DNA of 64,000 bases from Aquisphaera giovannonii (GCF_008087625.1 NZ_CP042997.1:9486001-9550000); one strand, 5' to 3'; shown: positions 45,003 to 53,779, counted from the stretch's first letter. Made by a program: numbers and translations. The notes: generated from the letters alone by a model not told the origin.

Positions 45003-45030
45003 CCGGACCGGCCCGGACGGGAGGTGGATC

Positions 45031-46407
45031 ATGAAAGGCCCGTCGTCGATGGACGCTCAGAAAGAGGGCCCGTGGGCCCCCTATCGCCCCTCGCCCGGTG
45101 CCCCCTGGGACCTCCGCCGCGTCGCCCACCTGCACCGCCGCGCGGGGTTCGCGGCGACGCGGGCGGAGATCGAGCGGGACCTCCGCGAGGGGCCGGAGGC
45201 GAGCCTCGATCGCGTGCTGGCCGGGCAGGCCCAGGAGGCGGGCGCCCGCTCCGACCTGGAGGAGATGGCGGCCCGGATCGGCGACGCCGCGGTCGAGTCC
45301 CGCGACCCGGCGCGGCTGAAGGCCTGGTGGGTCTTCCGCATGCTGGCCTCGCCGGACGCGCTCGGCGAGCGGCTCGCGCTGCTCTGGCACAACCACTTCG
45401 CGACGAGCAACCGGAAGGTCGATGACCTGGCCGCGATGCGACGGCAGGTCGACCTCTTCCGACGCCTCGCCCGCGCGCCGTTCGGCGATCTGCTGAACGC
45501 GGCCGTCCGCGACCCCGCGCTCCTCGTCTGGCTGGACGCCCCGGCGAACCGCAAGGGGCACCCGAACGAGAACCTCGGCCGCGAGCTGATGGAGCTGTTC
45601 ACGCTGGGCATCGGCCCCTTCACCGAGGCCGACGTGAAGGAGGCCGCCCGGGCCCTCACGGGCTGGACGGTCCGCGAGGGCGAGTTCCTGGAGAACGCCC
45701 CGGCGTACGATGACGGCGAGAAGACCATCCTGGGCCAACGAGGCCGATGGACCGGCGCGGACCTCGTCCGGATCCTCCTCGATCACCGGGCCACCGCGCG
45801 GCGGCTCGCGGGGCGGCTCTGCGAGACGTTCCTGGGCGAGAAGGCCGTGGAGCACGGGGCCGTGGACGAGCTGGCCGAAGGGCTGCGGACGCACGGCCTG
45901 GACGTGGGCCGGGGCGTCGCGACGATCCTCCGCTCGCGTGCCTTCTTCGCGGCGTCGAACCTCGGCAACAGGATCGTCGGGCCCGTCGAATTCGTCGTCG
46001 GCGCGGTGCGGTCGCTCGGGTGCTTCGACCCGATGCCGAGCCCCCTCCTTCTGGCCGAGTGGTGCGCGCGGATCGGCCAGGACCTCCTCTATCCGCCGAA
46101 CGTCGGGGGCTGGCCGGGGGGCCGGGCGTGGCTCAGCTCGCGGGGGATGATCGCGCGGGCGAACTTCGCGGCGGCGCTGGCCTGCGGGCGAGACGTCGGG
46201 CTGGACGGCCCGCCGACGATGCTCCGGGACGTCGCCCCCGGGCGGCTCGTGGCCGACCTGGCGGCGCGATGCCTGGGGAGAGATCCCGGCGACGCATGGC
46301 GGTCGACGGTCGTCGAGGCCGCCCGCGCCGGTGCGGCCTCCGACGCCGACGCGGCGAGGCGGGCCGCGGCGCTTGTGCTGTCGTGCCCGGAGGCACAGCT
46401 CGGCTAG
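45031..46407 (+). CDS. DUF1800 family protein
   Basis: A protein of 458 residues matching DUF1800 throughout: RRVAHLHRRAGFAATRAEIE at the start, LKAWWVFRMLASPDALGERL, ALLWHNHFATSNRKV, NENLGRELMELFTLGIGPFT, EADVKEAARALTGWTV and LLYPPNVGGWPGGRAWLSS. The family is regularly encoded next to a DUF1501 protein, as here 130 bp downstream, and is thought to act in the envelope, but its role is unknown. No signal peptide is obvious. GGGAGGTGG lies before the ATG, 28 bp after the M56 gene, so it may share its transcript. Confidence 0.95.
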   Translation: MKGPSSMDAQKEGPWAPYRPSPGAPWDLRRVAHLHRRAGFAATRAEIERDLREGPEASLDRVLAGQAQEAGARSDLEEMAARIGDAAVESRDPARLKAWWVFRMLASPDALGERLALLWHNHFATSNRKVDDLAAMRRQVDLFRRLARAPFGDLLNAAVRDPALLVWLDAPANRKGHPNENLGRELMELFTLGIGPFTEADVKEAARALTGWTVREGEFLENAPAYDDGEKTILGQRGRWTGADLVRILLDHRATARRLAGRLCETFLGEKAVEHGAVDELAEGLRTHGLDVGRGVATILRSRAFFAASNLGNRIVGPVEFVVGAVRSLGCFDPMPSPLLLAEWCARIGQDLLYPPNVGGWPGGRAWLSSRGMIARANFAAALACGRDVGLDGPPTMLRDVAPGRLVADLAARCLGRDPGDAWRSTVVEAARAGAASDADAARRAAALVLSCPEAQLG

Positions 46408-46439
46408 CGGCGATTCTTCCCGCCGGACGAGGCTCACGC

Positions 46440-46465
46440 GGTCGCCGGACGGAGCCGGCTCCCAC
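46440..46465 (+). repeat. Copy of the dispersed 28 bp repeat
   Basis: The segment reads GGTCGCCGGACGG then AGCCGGCTCCCAC, nearly identical to the three copies at 59308-59470. It lies in the short gap between the DUF1800 and DUF1501 genes. Confidence 0.65.
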
Positions 46466-46537
46466 GGGGATAGCCAGGTGCCGGTGACCAAACCTGCTCG
46501 GGTCGCATCGATCACTCCATTCACGAGGAGAGCCGCC

Positions 46538-47746
46538 ATGGCCTCGCGTCGCGATTTCCTGAGATCGGCCCTGCGAAACGCCTCGCTGCTGGCGACCGCG
46601 CCGGCCGTGCCGGGGTTCCTTGCGGCCACGGCCCGGGCGGCGGAGCCGGCGGCGGACGGGCGTGTGCTCGTGGTGATCCAGCTCGACGGCGGGAACGACG
46701 GGCTCAACACGGTCGTGCCATTCCGGGACGACGGTTATGCCCGGAACCGCAAGGCGCTCCGCCTGGATGCCGGCACGCTCATCAAGGTGACGGACTCGGC
46801 CGGCCTGCATCCGAGCCTCGCGGGCGCCGCGGACCTGTTGCAGCGCGGGGAGCTGGCGATCGTCCAGGGGGTCGGCTATCCGAATCCGAGCCGGTCGCAC
46901 TTCCGGAGCATGGCCGTCTGGCATTCGGCGCGGCTCGACCCGGACGAGCACGGCGGGCCCGGATGGCTCGGGCGCGTCTTCGATGATCGACTCGCGGCCG
47001 GGGACGGCGTCGGGTCGTACTTCGTGGGCGGGGGCATGGCCCCCGATGCGCTCCTCGGCCGCCGCAGCGCCCCGGGGGTGCTGGAGCGGCCGGGGGACCT
47101 GGTCCTGACGGACGCGATGGGGGCGCGGGCGGCCGCCATGTCGACGGATGGGCGGGACGACCTGCTCGCGTTCGTCCGGCGCACGGCGGTCGACGCCTAC
47201 GCGACGGCCGGCCGCGTAGCGGAGATGCCCGGCGCTAGGGGGCAGGCCGACCCGGGCTCTGGCGAGGGGCTGGCGGGGCGGCTCTCGTTCATCGCCCGGT
47301 TGATGAGGTCCGGTGTCCGGGCCCGCGTCTTCTACACAGGGCAAGGCGGCTACGACACGCACGCCGCCCAGCTCAACACGCACGCGGCCTTGCTGGGCGA
47401 GCTGTCGCGGGCGCTGAAGGGTTTCCAGGGGGAGCTGGAGGCTTCCGGCCTGGCGGACCGGGTCGCCGTGCTGGCCTTCAGCGAGTTCGGCCGTCGGCTG
47501 GCCGAGAATGGTTCCGGCGGCACGGACCACGGCACGGCCGGCCCGGTGATCCTCGCCGGGAAGCACGTCCGGCCCGGCCTGACCGGCGATGCGCCGAGCC
47601 TGACGGACCTCGAGGACGGCGACCCGAGGATGACGGTCGATTTCCGCCGCGTCTACGCGGCGGTGCTGCGGGACTGGCTGGGGATCCCCCCCGCGATCGC
47701 CCTGGACGGGCGGTTCGAGCCCCTGCCCCTGTTCCAGGCTACCTGA
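46538..47746 (+). CDS. DUF1501 family Tat-exported protein (DUF1800 partner)
   Basis: A protein of 402 residues with a twin-arginine signal (SRRDFLRSALRNASLLATA). Diagnostic segments are VLVVIQLDGGNDGLNTVVPF, LHPSLAGAADLLQRGELAIVQ, GVGYPNPSRSHFRSMAVWHS, FYTGQGGYDTHAAQLNTHAA, VLAFSEFGRRLAENGSGGTD and HGTAGPVILAGKHV. The conserved Asp, His and Ser/Asn positions resemble the alkaline-phosphatase superfamily metal site. It differs from the second DUF1501 protein at 34576, which belongs to the DUF1553-linked subtype. The ATG is set by GAGGAG about 8 bases upstream. Confidence 0.95.
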   Translation: MASRRDFLRSALRNASLLATAPAVPGFLAATARAAEPAADGRVLVVIQLDGGNDGLNTVVPFRDDGYARNRKALRLDAGTLIKVTDSAGLHPSLAGAADLLQRGELAIVQGVGYPNPSRSHFRSMAVWHSARLDPDEHGGPGWLGRVFDDRLAAGDGVGSYFVGGGMAPDALLGRRSAPGVLERPGDLVLTDAMGARAAAMSTDGRDDLLAFVRRTAVDAYATAGRVAEMPGARGQADPGSGEGLAGRLSFIARLMRSGVRARVFYTGQGGYDTHAAQLNTHAALLGELSRALKGFQGELEASGLADRVAVLAFSEFGRRLAENGSGGTDHGTAGPVILAGKHVRPGLTGDAPSLTDLEDGDPRMTVDFRRVYAAVLRDWLGIPPAIALDGRFEPLPLFQAT

Positions 47747-47888
47747 ACGGCGTGCCGAGCGGGGTGCCCGGCGACGCGGGCGGTCGCGGGCCGGGCCGGG
47801 GCGGCGGTCGCGGGGGCGGATCGGGTACAATGCCGCGGCGGGCGCGGCCCGCGCCCGATCCCCCACGGACCATGGACCACCTGTTGAC

Positions 47889-48560
47889 ATGCCCGATTCT
47901 CACCCTCATGCGCCCGCGCGGAAGCTCCTCGTCTCGGACTTCGACGGCACGATGACGAGGGAGGACTTCTACCAGCTCGTGAGGCGGTCGCTGCTGCCGC
48001 CCGGCGTGCCGGACTACTGGGGCGAGTACCGGGCGGGGAGGATGACCCACTTCCAGGCCTTGCAGGCCTACTTCGCGACGATCCGCGAGGACGAGGCGAC
48101 GGTCCGGAAGGTCGTGGAGGAGATGGGCCTGGACCCGAAGCTGAAGGAAGACGTGGCGGCCCTCCGCGAGGCCGGCTGGGACGTCGCGGTGACGTCGGCG
48201 GGGTGCGACTGGTACATCCGCATCCTCCTGGCGGAGGCCGGCGTCGAGCTGACGGTCTGGTCGAACCCGGGGCGGTTCGTCGCGGGAGAAGGGTTGCTCA
48301 TGGATCCGCCGACGGAGAGCCCGTTCTACTCGGCCTCGACGGGCGTGGACAAGGCCGGCGTCGTCCGCGACGCGATCGGCCGGGGGCTGACCGTGGCCTT
48401 CGCCGGCGACGGCTTCCCGGACGCCGACGCCGCGCGGCTCGTCCCGGGCGGCCTGCGGTTCGCCCGCGCCGACCTCGCCGCCGTGCTGAGGGACGAGGGC
48501 CTCCCGTTCCGGCCGTTCGAGCGATGGTCCGAAATCGCCGCGGCGCTCGCCGGCCGCTGA
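47889..48560 (+). CDS. MtnX-like HAD-IB phosphatase
   Basis: A protein of 223 residues with the haloacid-dehalogenase fold: motif I as LLVSDFDGTMT (nucleophile and acid Asp), motif II in DVAVTSAGCDWYI, Lys in GVDKAGVV, and motif IV as VAFAGDGFPDADAA. It resembles MtnX of the methionine-salvage pathway and related phosphoglycolate or phosphoserine phosphatases. No other methionine-salvage gene is nearby; instead the gene is followed 12 bp later by a glycerol-1-phosphate dehydrogenase, so a glycerol-phosphate or related substrate is worth considering. It is cytoplasmic, with no signal. Confidence 0.88.
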   Translation: MPDSHPHAPARKLLVSDFDGTMTREDFYQLVRRSLLPPGVPDYWGEYRAGRMTHFQALQAYFATIREDEATVRKVVEEMGLDPKLKEDVAALREAGWDVAVTSAGCDWYIRILLAEAGVELTVWSNPGRFVAGEGLLMDPPTESPFYSASTGVDKAGVVRDAIGRGLTVAFAGDGFPDADAARLVPGGLRFARADLAAVLRDEGLPFRPFERWSEIAAALAGR

Positions 48561-48572
48561 GGAGGGCCGATC

Positions 48573-49625
48573 ATGGAGCTGGTGACTCGCGTGAACATCC
48601 CCTCCGTGGTCCGCGTCAAGCCCGGCGCGCTCGACCGGCTGGGGCTCTACCTCCGGCGCTCGGGGCACTCGCCGGCGGTCCTGCTGTCCAGCCAGGGGCT
48701 CGTGCCCGAGTACCTCGAGCGGGCGGAGCGGAGCCTCGCCGAGCACGGCATCGAGCGGCTCGAGACGGTCGAGGTGGCCGAGGCCAGCTTCGAGTTCGCC
48801 TCGTCCCTGTTCACCCGGCTGCCGGGGAAGGCGGCGGCGGTCGTCGGCCTCGGCGGCGGCAAGGCGCTGGACGTCGCCAAGTACGTCGCGTTCCTCGCCC
48901 GCCGGCCGTACTACGCCACGCCGACGTCGCTCTCCAACGACGGGTTCTGCAGCCCGCAGTCGAGCCTCACGATCGCCGGCCGCCGGCGATCCCTGGCGGC
49001 CGCCCTGCCCCACGCGGTCGTGCTGGACCTGGACGTCTGCGGGCAGGCGCCCAGGCCGCTCTGGCTCTCGGGGATCGGCGACCTCGTCTGCAAGCTGACG
49101 GCGATCTTCGACTGGAAGCTCGCCTTCCGCCGCCAGGGCCTGCCCGTCAACGACTTCGCGGCGCTGCTCTCGGACGCCACCGTCTACCAGTTCCTGGCGC
49201 AGCCGTCGTTCGACCGGGAGGGGGCCCGGCTGCTCGGCACGGCCCTGATGCTCAACGGAGTGGCCATGGAGATCTGCGGGTCCTCGCGCCCGGCCAGCGG
49301 GAGCGAGCACCTGATCTCGCACGCGCTCGACGGGATCTCGAAGCGGCCGAGGCTCCACGGCCTCCAGGTGGGCGTGGCCACCTACCTGGTGAGCCTGCTC
49401 CAGGAGAATCAGAGCGAGCGGATCGGCCGCGTGCTCGACGAGACCGGCTTCTGGGAGGCCGTCCGCTCCGACCCGTTCTCCCTGGCGGAATGGAGGCAGG
49501 CCATCCGCCTGGCGCCGGCCATCAAGGAGGACTTCTTCACGATCCTCTCCGAGCCCGGCGCCCTCGACGAGGCCGAGCGGCTCCTCACCGCGGACCCGCG
49601 GCTGCGGGCGTGCTTCGCGGATTGA
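48573..49625 (+). CDS. NAD(P)-dependent sn-glycerol-1-phosphate dehydrogenase
   Basis: A protein of 350 residues of the iron/zinc-containing alcohol dehydrogenase superfamily. The nucleotide site is VVGLGGGKALDVAKYVA (about 90-106). The block ATPTSLSNDGFCSPQSS (115-131) and the metal ligands Asp170, His246 and His262 (SGIGD, SGSEHLISH, LHGLQVG) match glycerol-1-phosphate dehydrogenase (EgsA/AraM). The enzyme reduces dihydroxyacetone phosphate to glycerol-1-phosphate, the archaeal lipid backbone stereoisomer; in bacteria it supplies special glycerol-phosphate ethers. GGAGG precedes the ATG. It shares an operon with the HAD phosphatase upstream. Confidence 0.9.
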   Translation: MELVTRVNIPSVVRVKPGALDRLGLYLRRSGHSPAVLLSSQGLVPEYLERAERSLAEHGIERLETVEVAEASFEFASSLFTRLPGKAAAVVGLGGGKALDVAKYVAFLARRPYYATPTSLSNDGFCSPQSSLTIAGRRRSLAAALPHAVVLDLDVCGQAPRPLWLSGIGDLVCKLTAIFDWKLAFRRQGLPVNDFAALLSDATVYQFLAQPSFDREGARLLGTALMLNGVAMEICGSSRPASGSEHLISHALDGISKRPRLHGLQVGVATYLVSLLQENQSERIGRVLDETGFWEAVRSDPFSLAEWRQAIRLAPAIKEDFFTILSEPGALDEAERLLTADPRLRACFAD

Positions 49626-50107
49626 GTGACTGTCCCACAAGTCCTGCATCCCAGGCGGCGTCTCGTCGCGACCAGCCTCCGGCAGGAGGAAGGTCCGGAT
49701 CCGCTTCCCCCCTCACGAAGGGGGGATCCAGGGGGAGTGATTTCGATTGCCTCGGCCTGGACCAATACACCCCCTCTGGCTACCCCTTCGTAAGGGGGAG
49801 GACCGGGATCGGCTCGCCTTCTTGAGGGGGATTGCAGGAAGCGTTGCTTATGGGTCAGACCCTGAGCGAATTTCGGCGATGGAGGACCACGCATCGCGGA
49901 TCGGCGGCCCGCACGACGCCCCCGCGATGGCCCGCACGACGCGCCCGCCGGCCGGGGCGCTCCGGGCGCCGGGCGGAGCGGCCTCGCCCCACGGCACGCG
50001 CAACTCGTCGGCGATTCCCCCTCGACGGCCGGCGGCTTGCCCTATAATGAGGCCGTCGCAGGATCGGACCGAGCGGAGATGGCCGCGGCCATCGGGAGGA
50101 GGCATCG
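49626..50107. other. Intergenic region with REP-like hairpins
   Basis: These 482 bp after the dehydrogenase contain two G/C-run hairpins (49707-49725 and 49783-49797) in a less GC-rich segment. The remaining frames show no supported gene. The flavin reductase gene follows with a good ribosome site. Confidence 0.5.
49707..49797. repeat. Pair of palindromic C-run/G-run hairpins
   Basis: Hairpin one spans 49707-49725: CCCCCC, TCACGAA, GGGGGG. Hairpin two spans 49783-49797: CCCCTT, CGT, AAGGGG. Both share a CCCC...CG...AAGGGG core, and the pattern GAGGGGG recurs just downstream near 49825. This fits an intergenic repetitive palindromic element or a miniature mobile element rather than a single terminator. 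Confidence 0.55.
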
Positions 50108-50725
50108 ATGACGGAGACCCACTTCTACGAGCCCTCCCGCGGGCACCGGCTGCCGCACGACCCGTTCAAGGCGATCGTCGCGCCCCGGCCGATCGGCTGG
50201 ATCTCGACGAGGGACCGGGGGGGCCGGGTGAACCTGGCCCCCTACAGCTTCTTCAACGCCTTCTGCGACGATCCGCCGATCGTCGGGTTCAGCAGCCAGG
50301 GCCGGAAGGACAGCCTGCGGAACGCGGAGGAGAGCGGCGAGTTCGTCGCCAACCTGGCGACGCGAGCCCTCGCGGAGGCGGTCAACCTCAGCTCGGCGCC
50401 GGTCGCCCGCGGGGTGGACGAGATGGCGATGGCCGGCCTGACGCCCGCGCCCTGCCGCCTCGTCGCGGCCCCGCGCGTGGGCGAGTCGCCGGCGGCCCTG
50501 GAGTGCAAGGTGATCCGCGTCGTCCGCCTCGCGGACATGCACGGCGAGGAGACGAGCAACTTCCTCGTGCTCGGCCAGGTCGTCGGCGTCCACATCGACC
50601 CGGCGTACCTGAAGGACGGGCTCTTCGACATGACGATGGCCCGGACGATCGCGCGTTGCGGCTACCGCGGCGACTACGCGGAGGTCGATCACCTCTTCGA
50701 GATGGTCCGGCCGCAGTCCGGGTGA
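50108..50725 (+). CDS. Flavin reductase-like (FMN-binding) protein
   Basis: A protein of 205 residues of the flavin-reductase/FMN-binding split-barrel family. Diagnostic segments are FKAIVAPRPIGWISTRDRGG, VNLAPYSFFNAFCDDPPIVG, RKDSLRNAEESGEFVANLA and NFLVLGQVVGVHIDPAYL. This subgroup (PRPIGWIST) binds FMN and may reduce flavin or act as an oxidoreductase in its own right. GGGAGGAGG precedes the ATG. It stands alone; whether it supplies FMNH2 to the SsuD-like enzymes at 5.7-8.2 kb cannot be judged from position. Confidence 0.93.
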   Translation: MTETHFYEPSRGHRLPHDPFKAIVAPRPIGWISTRDRGGRVNLAPYSFFNAFCDDPPIVGFSSQGRKDSLRNAEESGEFVANLATRALAEAVNLSSAPVARGVDEMAMAGLTPAPCRLVAAPRVGESPAALECKVIRVVRLADMHGEETSNFLVLGQVVGVHIDPAYLKDGLFDMTMARTIARCGYRGDYAEVDHLFEMVRPQSG

Positions 50726-50936
50726 GGCCCCGGGGCCACGCCGCCGGGCCCCGGATCGACGCCCCGCCGAGAGCCATTGCAATCCGCCCGGCGCCCCGCT
50801 TACCTAGTAGTCGGGGCCGGGCCTGCGCGTCGTCGTCCGACGCCCCCGCGGCGTGGGACCGGGCCCGCCTCGAATCCAGCCGCCGGCCCTCGGCCCGGCG
50901 ACCCGGTATGCCTCGAAGGGAGCCGCCGCGCGTCTC

Positions 50937-52019
50937 ATGAGTGACATGGGTCCCCTCCGCTACCGGATCGTCGACGGCGTCGCCACGCCCGTCCCGGAGA
51001 AGCCTCGCCCGTCCCCGGCCCAGCTCGCCCGGGCCGCGACGCGGATCGCCTGCTGGACGTACGCGGCCGTGATGGTCGGCTCCTGGGCGTTGAGCCGGTT
51101 CTCGCCCGCGTCGTCCTGGCCGGTCCACATGCTGCTGTATGGCCCCATCTGGGTGACAGCTTTGCCCGCGGCTGCCCTCGTCCCGCTCGCGGCCTGGGCG
51201 CGGCAGCGATGGTCCGCGGCGGCCCTGGCCCTGGCGCTGCTGGGGTTCCTCGGCGTCTCGGGGTTCAACGTCCCCTGGGACGCCCTCCTGGGCGCGTCGC
51301 CCGCGGAGCACAGCCGCACCCTGCGGATCCTGACCTGCAACGTGCAGCGGAGGGACCTGAAGGTGGAGGCGCTCGCGGAGCTGGTGCGGCGGGAGCGCCC
51401 GGACGTGATCTGCCTCCAGGACAGCCGCCTCCGGGAGCCCATCGCGGCGCTGGGGCTGGAGGGCTGGCACGCGCGGGTCTCCGGCGAGTTCGGCCTGGTC
51501 AGCCGCTATCCGATCGAGGGCTTCGAGGAGCTTCGCCCCCCCGACGAACCCGGCCGGCTCGTCGCGGTCCGGGCCCGCCTGGCCCGCCCCGAGGGGGTCG
51601 TGCCGATCGTCGTCGTCCGCCTGATGACGCCCCGCCGCGGGCTGGCCCCGATCGCCAAGAGGGACGTGGCCGGCCTCGCCGCATTCCGCGACGTCGCCGA
51701 GATCCAGCGGCTCGAATCGGGGCTGCTCCGCCGCTGGGTCGAGAACGCGACCGGGGCCTTCGTGATCGCCGGGGACTTCAACCTGACGGCCGAGCAGCCG
51801 CCCTTCCGGCGAGACTGGTCCATGTACCGCGACGCGTTCCAGTGGTCGGGATGGGGCTTCGGGCACACGATGTTCGGCAGCGTGATGCGGCTCCCGGTCG
51901 GCGTGCGGATCGACCACGTCCTCTGCGGGCCGGCCTGGCGCCCCCGCCGCTCCGCGATCGGCCCCGACGTCGGCTCCGAGCATCGGCCCCTCATCGCGGA
52001 CCTCGTCGAGGACCTGTAG
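50937..52019 (+). CDS. Endonuclease/exonuclease/phosphatase-family protein with membrane N-terminus
   Basis: A protein of 360 residues. Three hydrophobic segments lie at about 35-125 (YAAVMVGSWAL, MLLYGPIWVTALPAAALVPL, ALALALLGFLGV). The C-terminal domain starts at LRILTCNVQRRDLKVEALAE and continues with PDVICLQDSR, FVIAGDFNLTAEQP (the GDFN metal site) and SEHRPLIADL (the final SxH catalytic motif). This is the fold of exonuclease III, DNase I and inositol-phosphate phosphatases; membrane-tethered versions are usually predicted to act on the outer face of the membrane. The ATG at 50937 is chosen because the preceding frame is not conserved-looking; ATG at 50946 is also possible. Confidence 0.88.
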   Translation: MSDMGPLRYRIVDGVATPVPEKPRPSPAQLARAATRIACWTYAAVMVGSWALSRFSPASSWPVHMLLYGPIWVTALPAAALVPLAAWARQRWSAAALALALLGFLGVSGFNVPWDALLGASPAEHSRTLRILTCNVQRRDLKVEALAELVRRERPDVICLQDSRLREPIAALGLEGWHARVSGEFGLVSRYPIEGFEELRPPDEPGRLVAVRARLARPEGVVPIVVVRLMTPRRGLAPIAKRDVAGLAAFRDVAEIQRLESGLLRRWVENATGAFVIAGDFNLTAEQPPFRRDWSMYRDAFQWSGWGFGHTMFGSVMRLPVGVRIDHVLCGPAWRPRRSAIGPDVGSEHRPLIADLVEDL

Positions 52020-52140
52020 GGCCCGAATCCAGTGGCCGCGCGGGACGGCGGCAAGTCCGTGCGCCGACACCTTCGAGTCGGGTAAGATGAACAGAACGGG
52101 CCGAGGTGGGATAGCAACCCGTTCCTGGGGTGCGAGCGTC

Positions 52141-52398
52141 ATGAATTCGGTTCCCGTATCCAAGGCGACGCCCGGACAAACTTCCGTGCCCCGAATGAGC
52201 CCGGAGGATCACGGGAAGCGGAACCGGGAGCTTCTCCGGCTCCTCGATTCGCGGGAGTCCGAGGGAGACGAGAAGGAGCAGCGGGAGACGATGGCGATCT
52301 TGCGTGATTCGCTGGGCGTGAATCGCGTGGAGTCATCCCGGAGGCTCTTCCCGCGAACCGGCTCATCCTGCTTGACGCAGGCCCGCTCGGCCCGATAA
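52141..52398 (+). CDS. Probable VapB-like antitoxin of a decayed toxin-antitoxin pair
   Basis: A protein of up to 85 residues (start uncertain: 52087, 52141 or 52195 are in frame). The central block RNRELLRLLDSRESEGDEKE then QRETMAILRDSLGVNRVESS then RRLFP matches a short antitoxin family that, as I recall it, carries an EGDEQEQRETW-type core and ends in a LFP motif, paired with PIN toxins. In intact members the protein would end near LFP; here it runs on for about 14 residues in the toxin's sequence but in the wrong frame. That suggests that the junction with the toxin has been damaged. Confidence 0.55.
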   Translation: MNSVPVSKATPGQTSVPRMSPEDHGKRNRELLRLLDSRESEGDEKEQRETMAILRDSLGVNRVESSRRLFPRTGSSCLTQARSAR

Positions 52399-52736
52399 CC
52401 AATCCGAAAGCGGGGGAGGAGCGTCGCTGCAAGGCGCGGTCGGGGACGCTCGTCCCGGCCGGGATCCAGGCGATGGTGGCCGAGGGTGCGGACCATGAAG
52501 TCCGCCGCGAATTGTTCCGCGCAGGGCGCAGGGGCGGCCTCGTCCGCCTCGACATGCTCGCCCAGCAAACTGGCCATCTCCCCGTGACCACGGCCGCCTG
52601 GCGACGCGCCGCCGAACTCTGGGACGAGGGAGTGGGCGAGGGCCGATCGGGCTCGACCGCGACCACGGCGATCCCGCGGCATCGCCTCCGGCTCTGCCGC
52701 AGCCACCCGGACGGCCGGCGGTCTCGACTCCGATAG
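52351..52736 (+). pseudogene. Decayed PIN-domain (VapC-like) toxin
   Basis: In the frame ending at 52736 the translation reads NRLILLDAGPLGPITNP, then EGADHEVRRELFRAGRRGG, then LPVTTAAWRRAAELWDEG. These correspond to the first catalytic Asp strand, the acidic E-x-x-x-x-E/VRRELLRAG block and the TTAAWRRAAELW block of PIN toxins. No ATG, GTG or TTG lies at a credible start, and after AELWDE the sequence no longer matches; the expected ALDxDxILAA segment is partly recognisable in another frame (GLDRDHGDPAA). So a start loss plus a 3' frameshift is likely. Confidence 0.6.
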
Positions 52737-52887
52737 CACCATACGACGCTCGGCGCACGCTCCAGCCGGACGGACCGAAAACGTCGCAGTTGTTCGCCCT
52801 GTGCACCGCCGGGCGGCGCGGCCCGGGCCCGCCTGGCCCACGCTCACCGTGGCGATCCCCGGCGGTGAGTCTTCCGGCACTGTCGCC

Positions 52888-53727
52888 TCACTCGCGGCCC
52901 CGGAGGTCGTCCGGGGGCCGGTGCGTCCAGCCGCGGCGGATCCAGCGGGCCAGGAGCTCGGTGCGGCTCTGCACGCCGAAGTGCGCGAAGATCCGCTTCG
53001 CATACTGGTTCACGGTGTGGGCGCTGATGCCGAGCCGCCGGGCGACCTGCTTGTCGCTGTCCCCCTCCAGGAAGCAGGCCAGGACCTGGCGGGCGCGGGG
53101 GGGCAGGTCGGCGGGGGAGGGCTCTCGGAATCGAGCGAGGGGCCCGCCCATCAGCGACGTGATGGCCGCGCAGGTCTCGTGGACGATCGTGGTCTCCCGC
53201 TCGGTGTAGGCACGCCGCCCCATCTCCCTGAAGAGCGTGATGTCCTCGAGCTCGCCCGACCCGGCGCCCGCCCTGGCGATCTCGCGGCAGCAGAGGATCG
53301 TCGCGTCCGTCCCGTACGCCTGGCCGACCGTCTGCATGTCCACCGAAGCGTGCCACTCCCGGTCCCCGAATAGATCCCGATTCGTGAGGGCAACGCCGTC
53401 CTCCTCTCGCCACCTCGCGAAGTAATTGCTCACGAACCGGGACGCGCCAGGGACCAGAGTATACTCATGAATGACCTCGAGGATCCGGGACGGGTCGGCC
53501 TCGAAGCCGGGTCGGCCGAGCATCGCCGGCGGCGAGATCATTCCGATCTCTTCGTTGCGCACGGCCCCCTCGCCCGCCAGGCCGAGCTCGCTGTCGGTCA
53601 GTTCGAGCAGGCCGCCGATGCAATGACGATGCCAGGCCCACCAATCGTCGCCCAGGTCGCGGCACTCGTTGACGAGCTTCACGATCGCGCGGACATCGGC
53701 CGCCCGGAGCATCGAGGACTTCGGCAT
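52888..53727 (-). CDS. LuxR-type transcriptional regulator
   Basis: A protein of 279 residues. The C-terminal 65 residues are a LuxR helix-turn-helix domain: LPPRARQVLACFLEGDSDKQ, VARRLGISAHTVNQYAKRIF, AHFGVQSRTELLARW. The N-terminal 200 residues are a ligand or signal domain that I do not recognise; it contains aromatic and Cys residues (DDWWAWHRHC, TILCCREIA) but no receiver-type phosphorylation site. Planctomycetes have many such orphan regulators. A perfect 18 bp palindrome lies 53 bp upstream of its start and may be its operator. The target genes are unknown; the SGNH hydrolase gene is divergent to it. Confidence 0.9.
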   Translation of the reverse strand: MPKSSMLRAADVRAIVKLVNECRDLGDDWWAWHRHCIGGLLELTDSELGLAGEGAVRNEEIGMISPPAMLGRPGFEADPSRILEVIHEYTLVPGASRFVSNYFARWREEDGVALTNRDLFGDREWHASVDMQTVGQAYGTDATILCCREIARAGAGSGELEDITLFREMGRRAYTERETTIVHETCAAITSLMGGPLARFREPSPADLPPRARQVLACFLEGDSDKQVARRLGISAHTVNQYAKRIFAHFGVQSRTELLARWIRRGWTHRPPDDLRGRE

Positions 53728-53779
53728 GAGGTTGGCCCGGACGGTCGTTTATAGGTCGGAATGAACAACTTGGGAGGGG

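Noticed and set aside
41691-45032. Minus-strand open frame of 1,113 codons opposite the M56 peptidase
   Set aside because: No family pattern; the plus strand has clear HEWAH and regulatory-domain motifs.
52473-52736. Intact small PIN toxin starting at the internal ATG
   Set aside because: The PIN pattern clearly extends upstream of this ATG (LILLDAGPLG), so the start is internal to a decayed gene.
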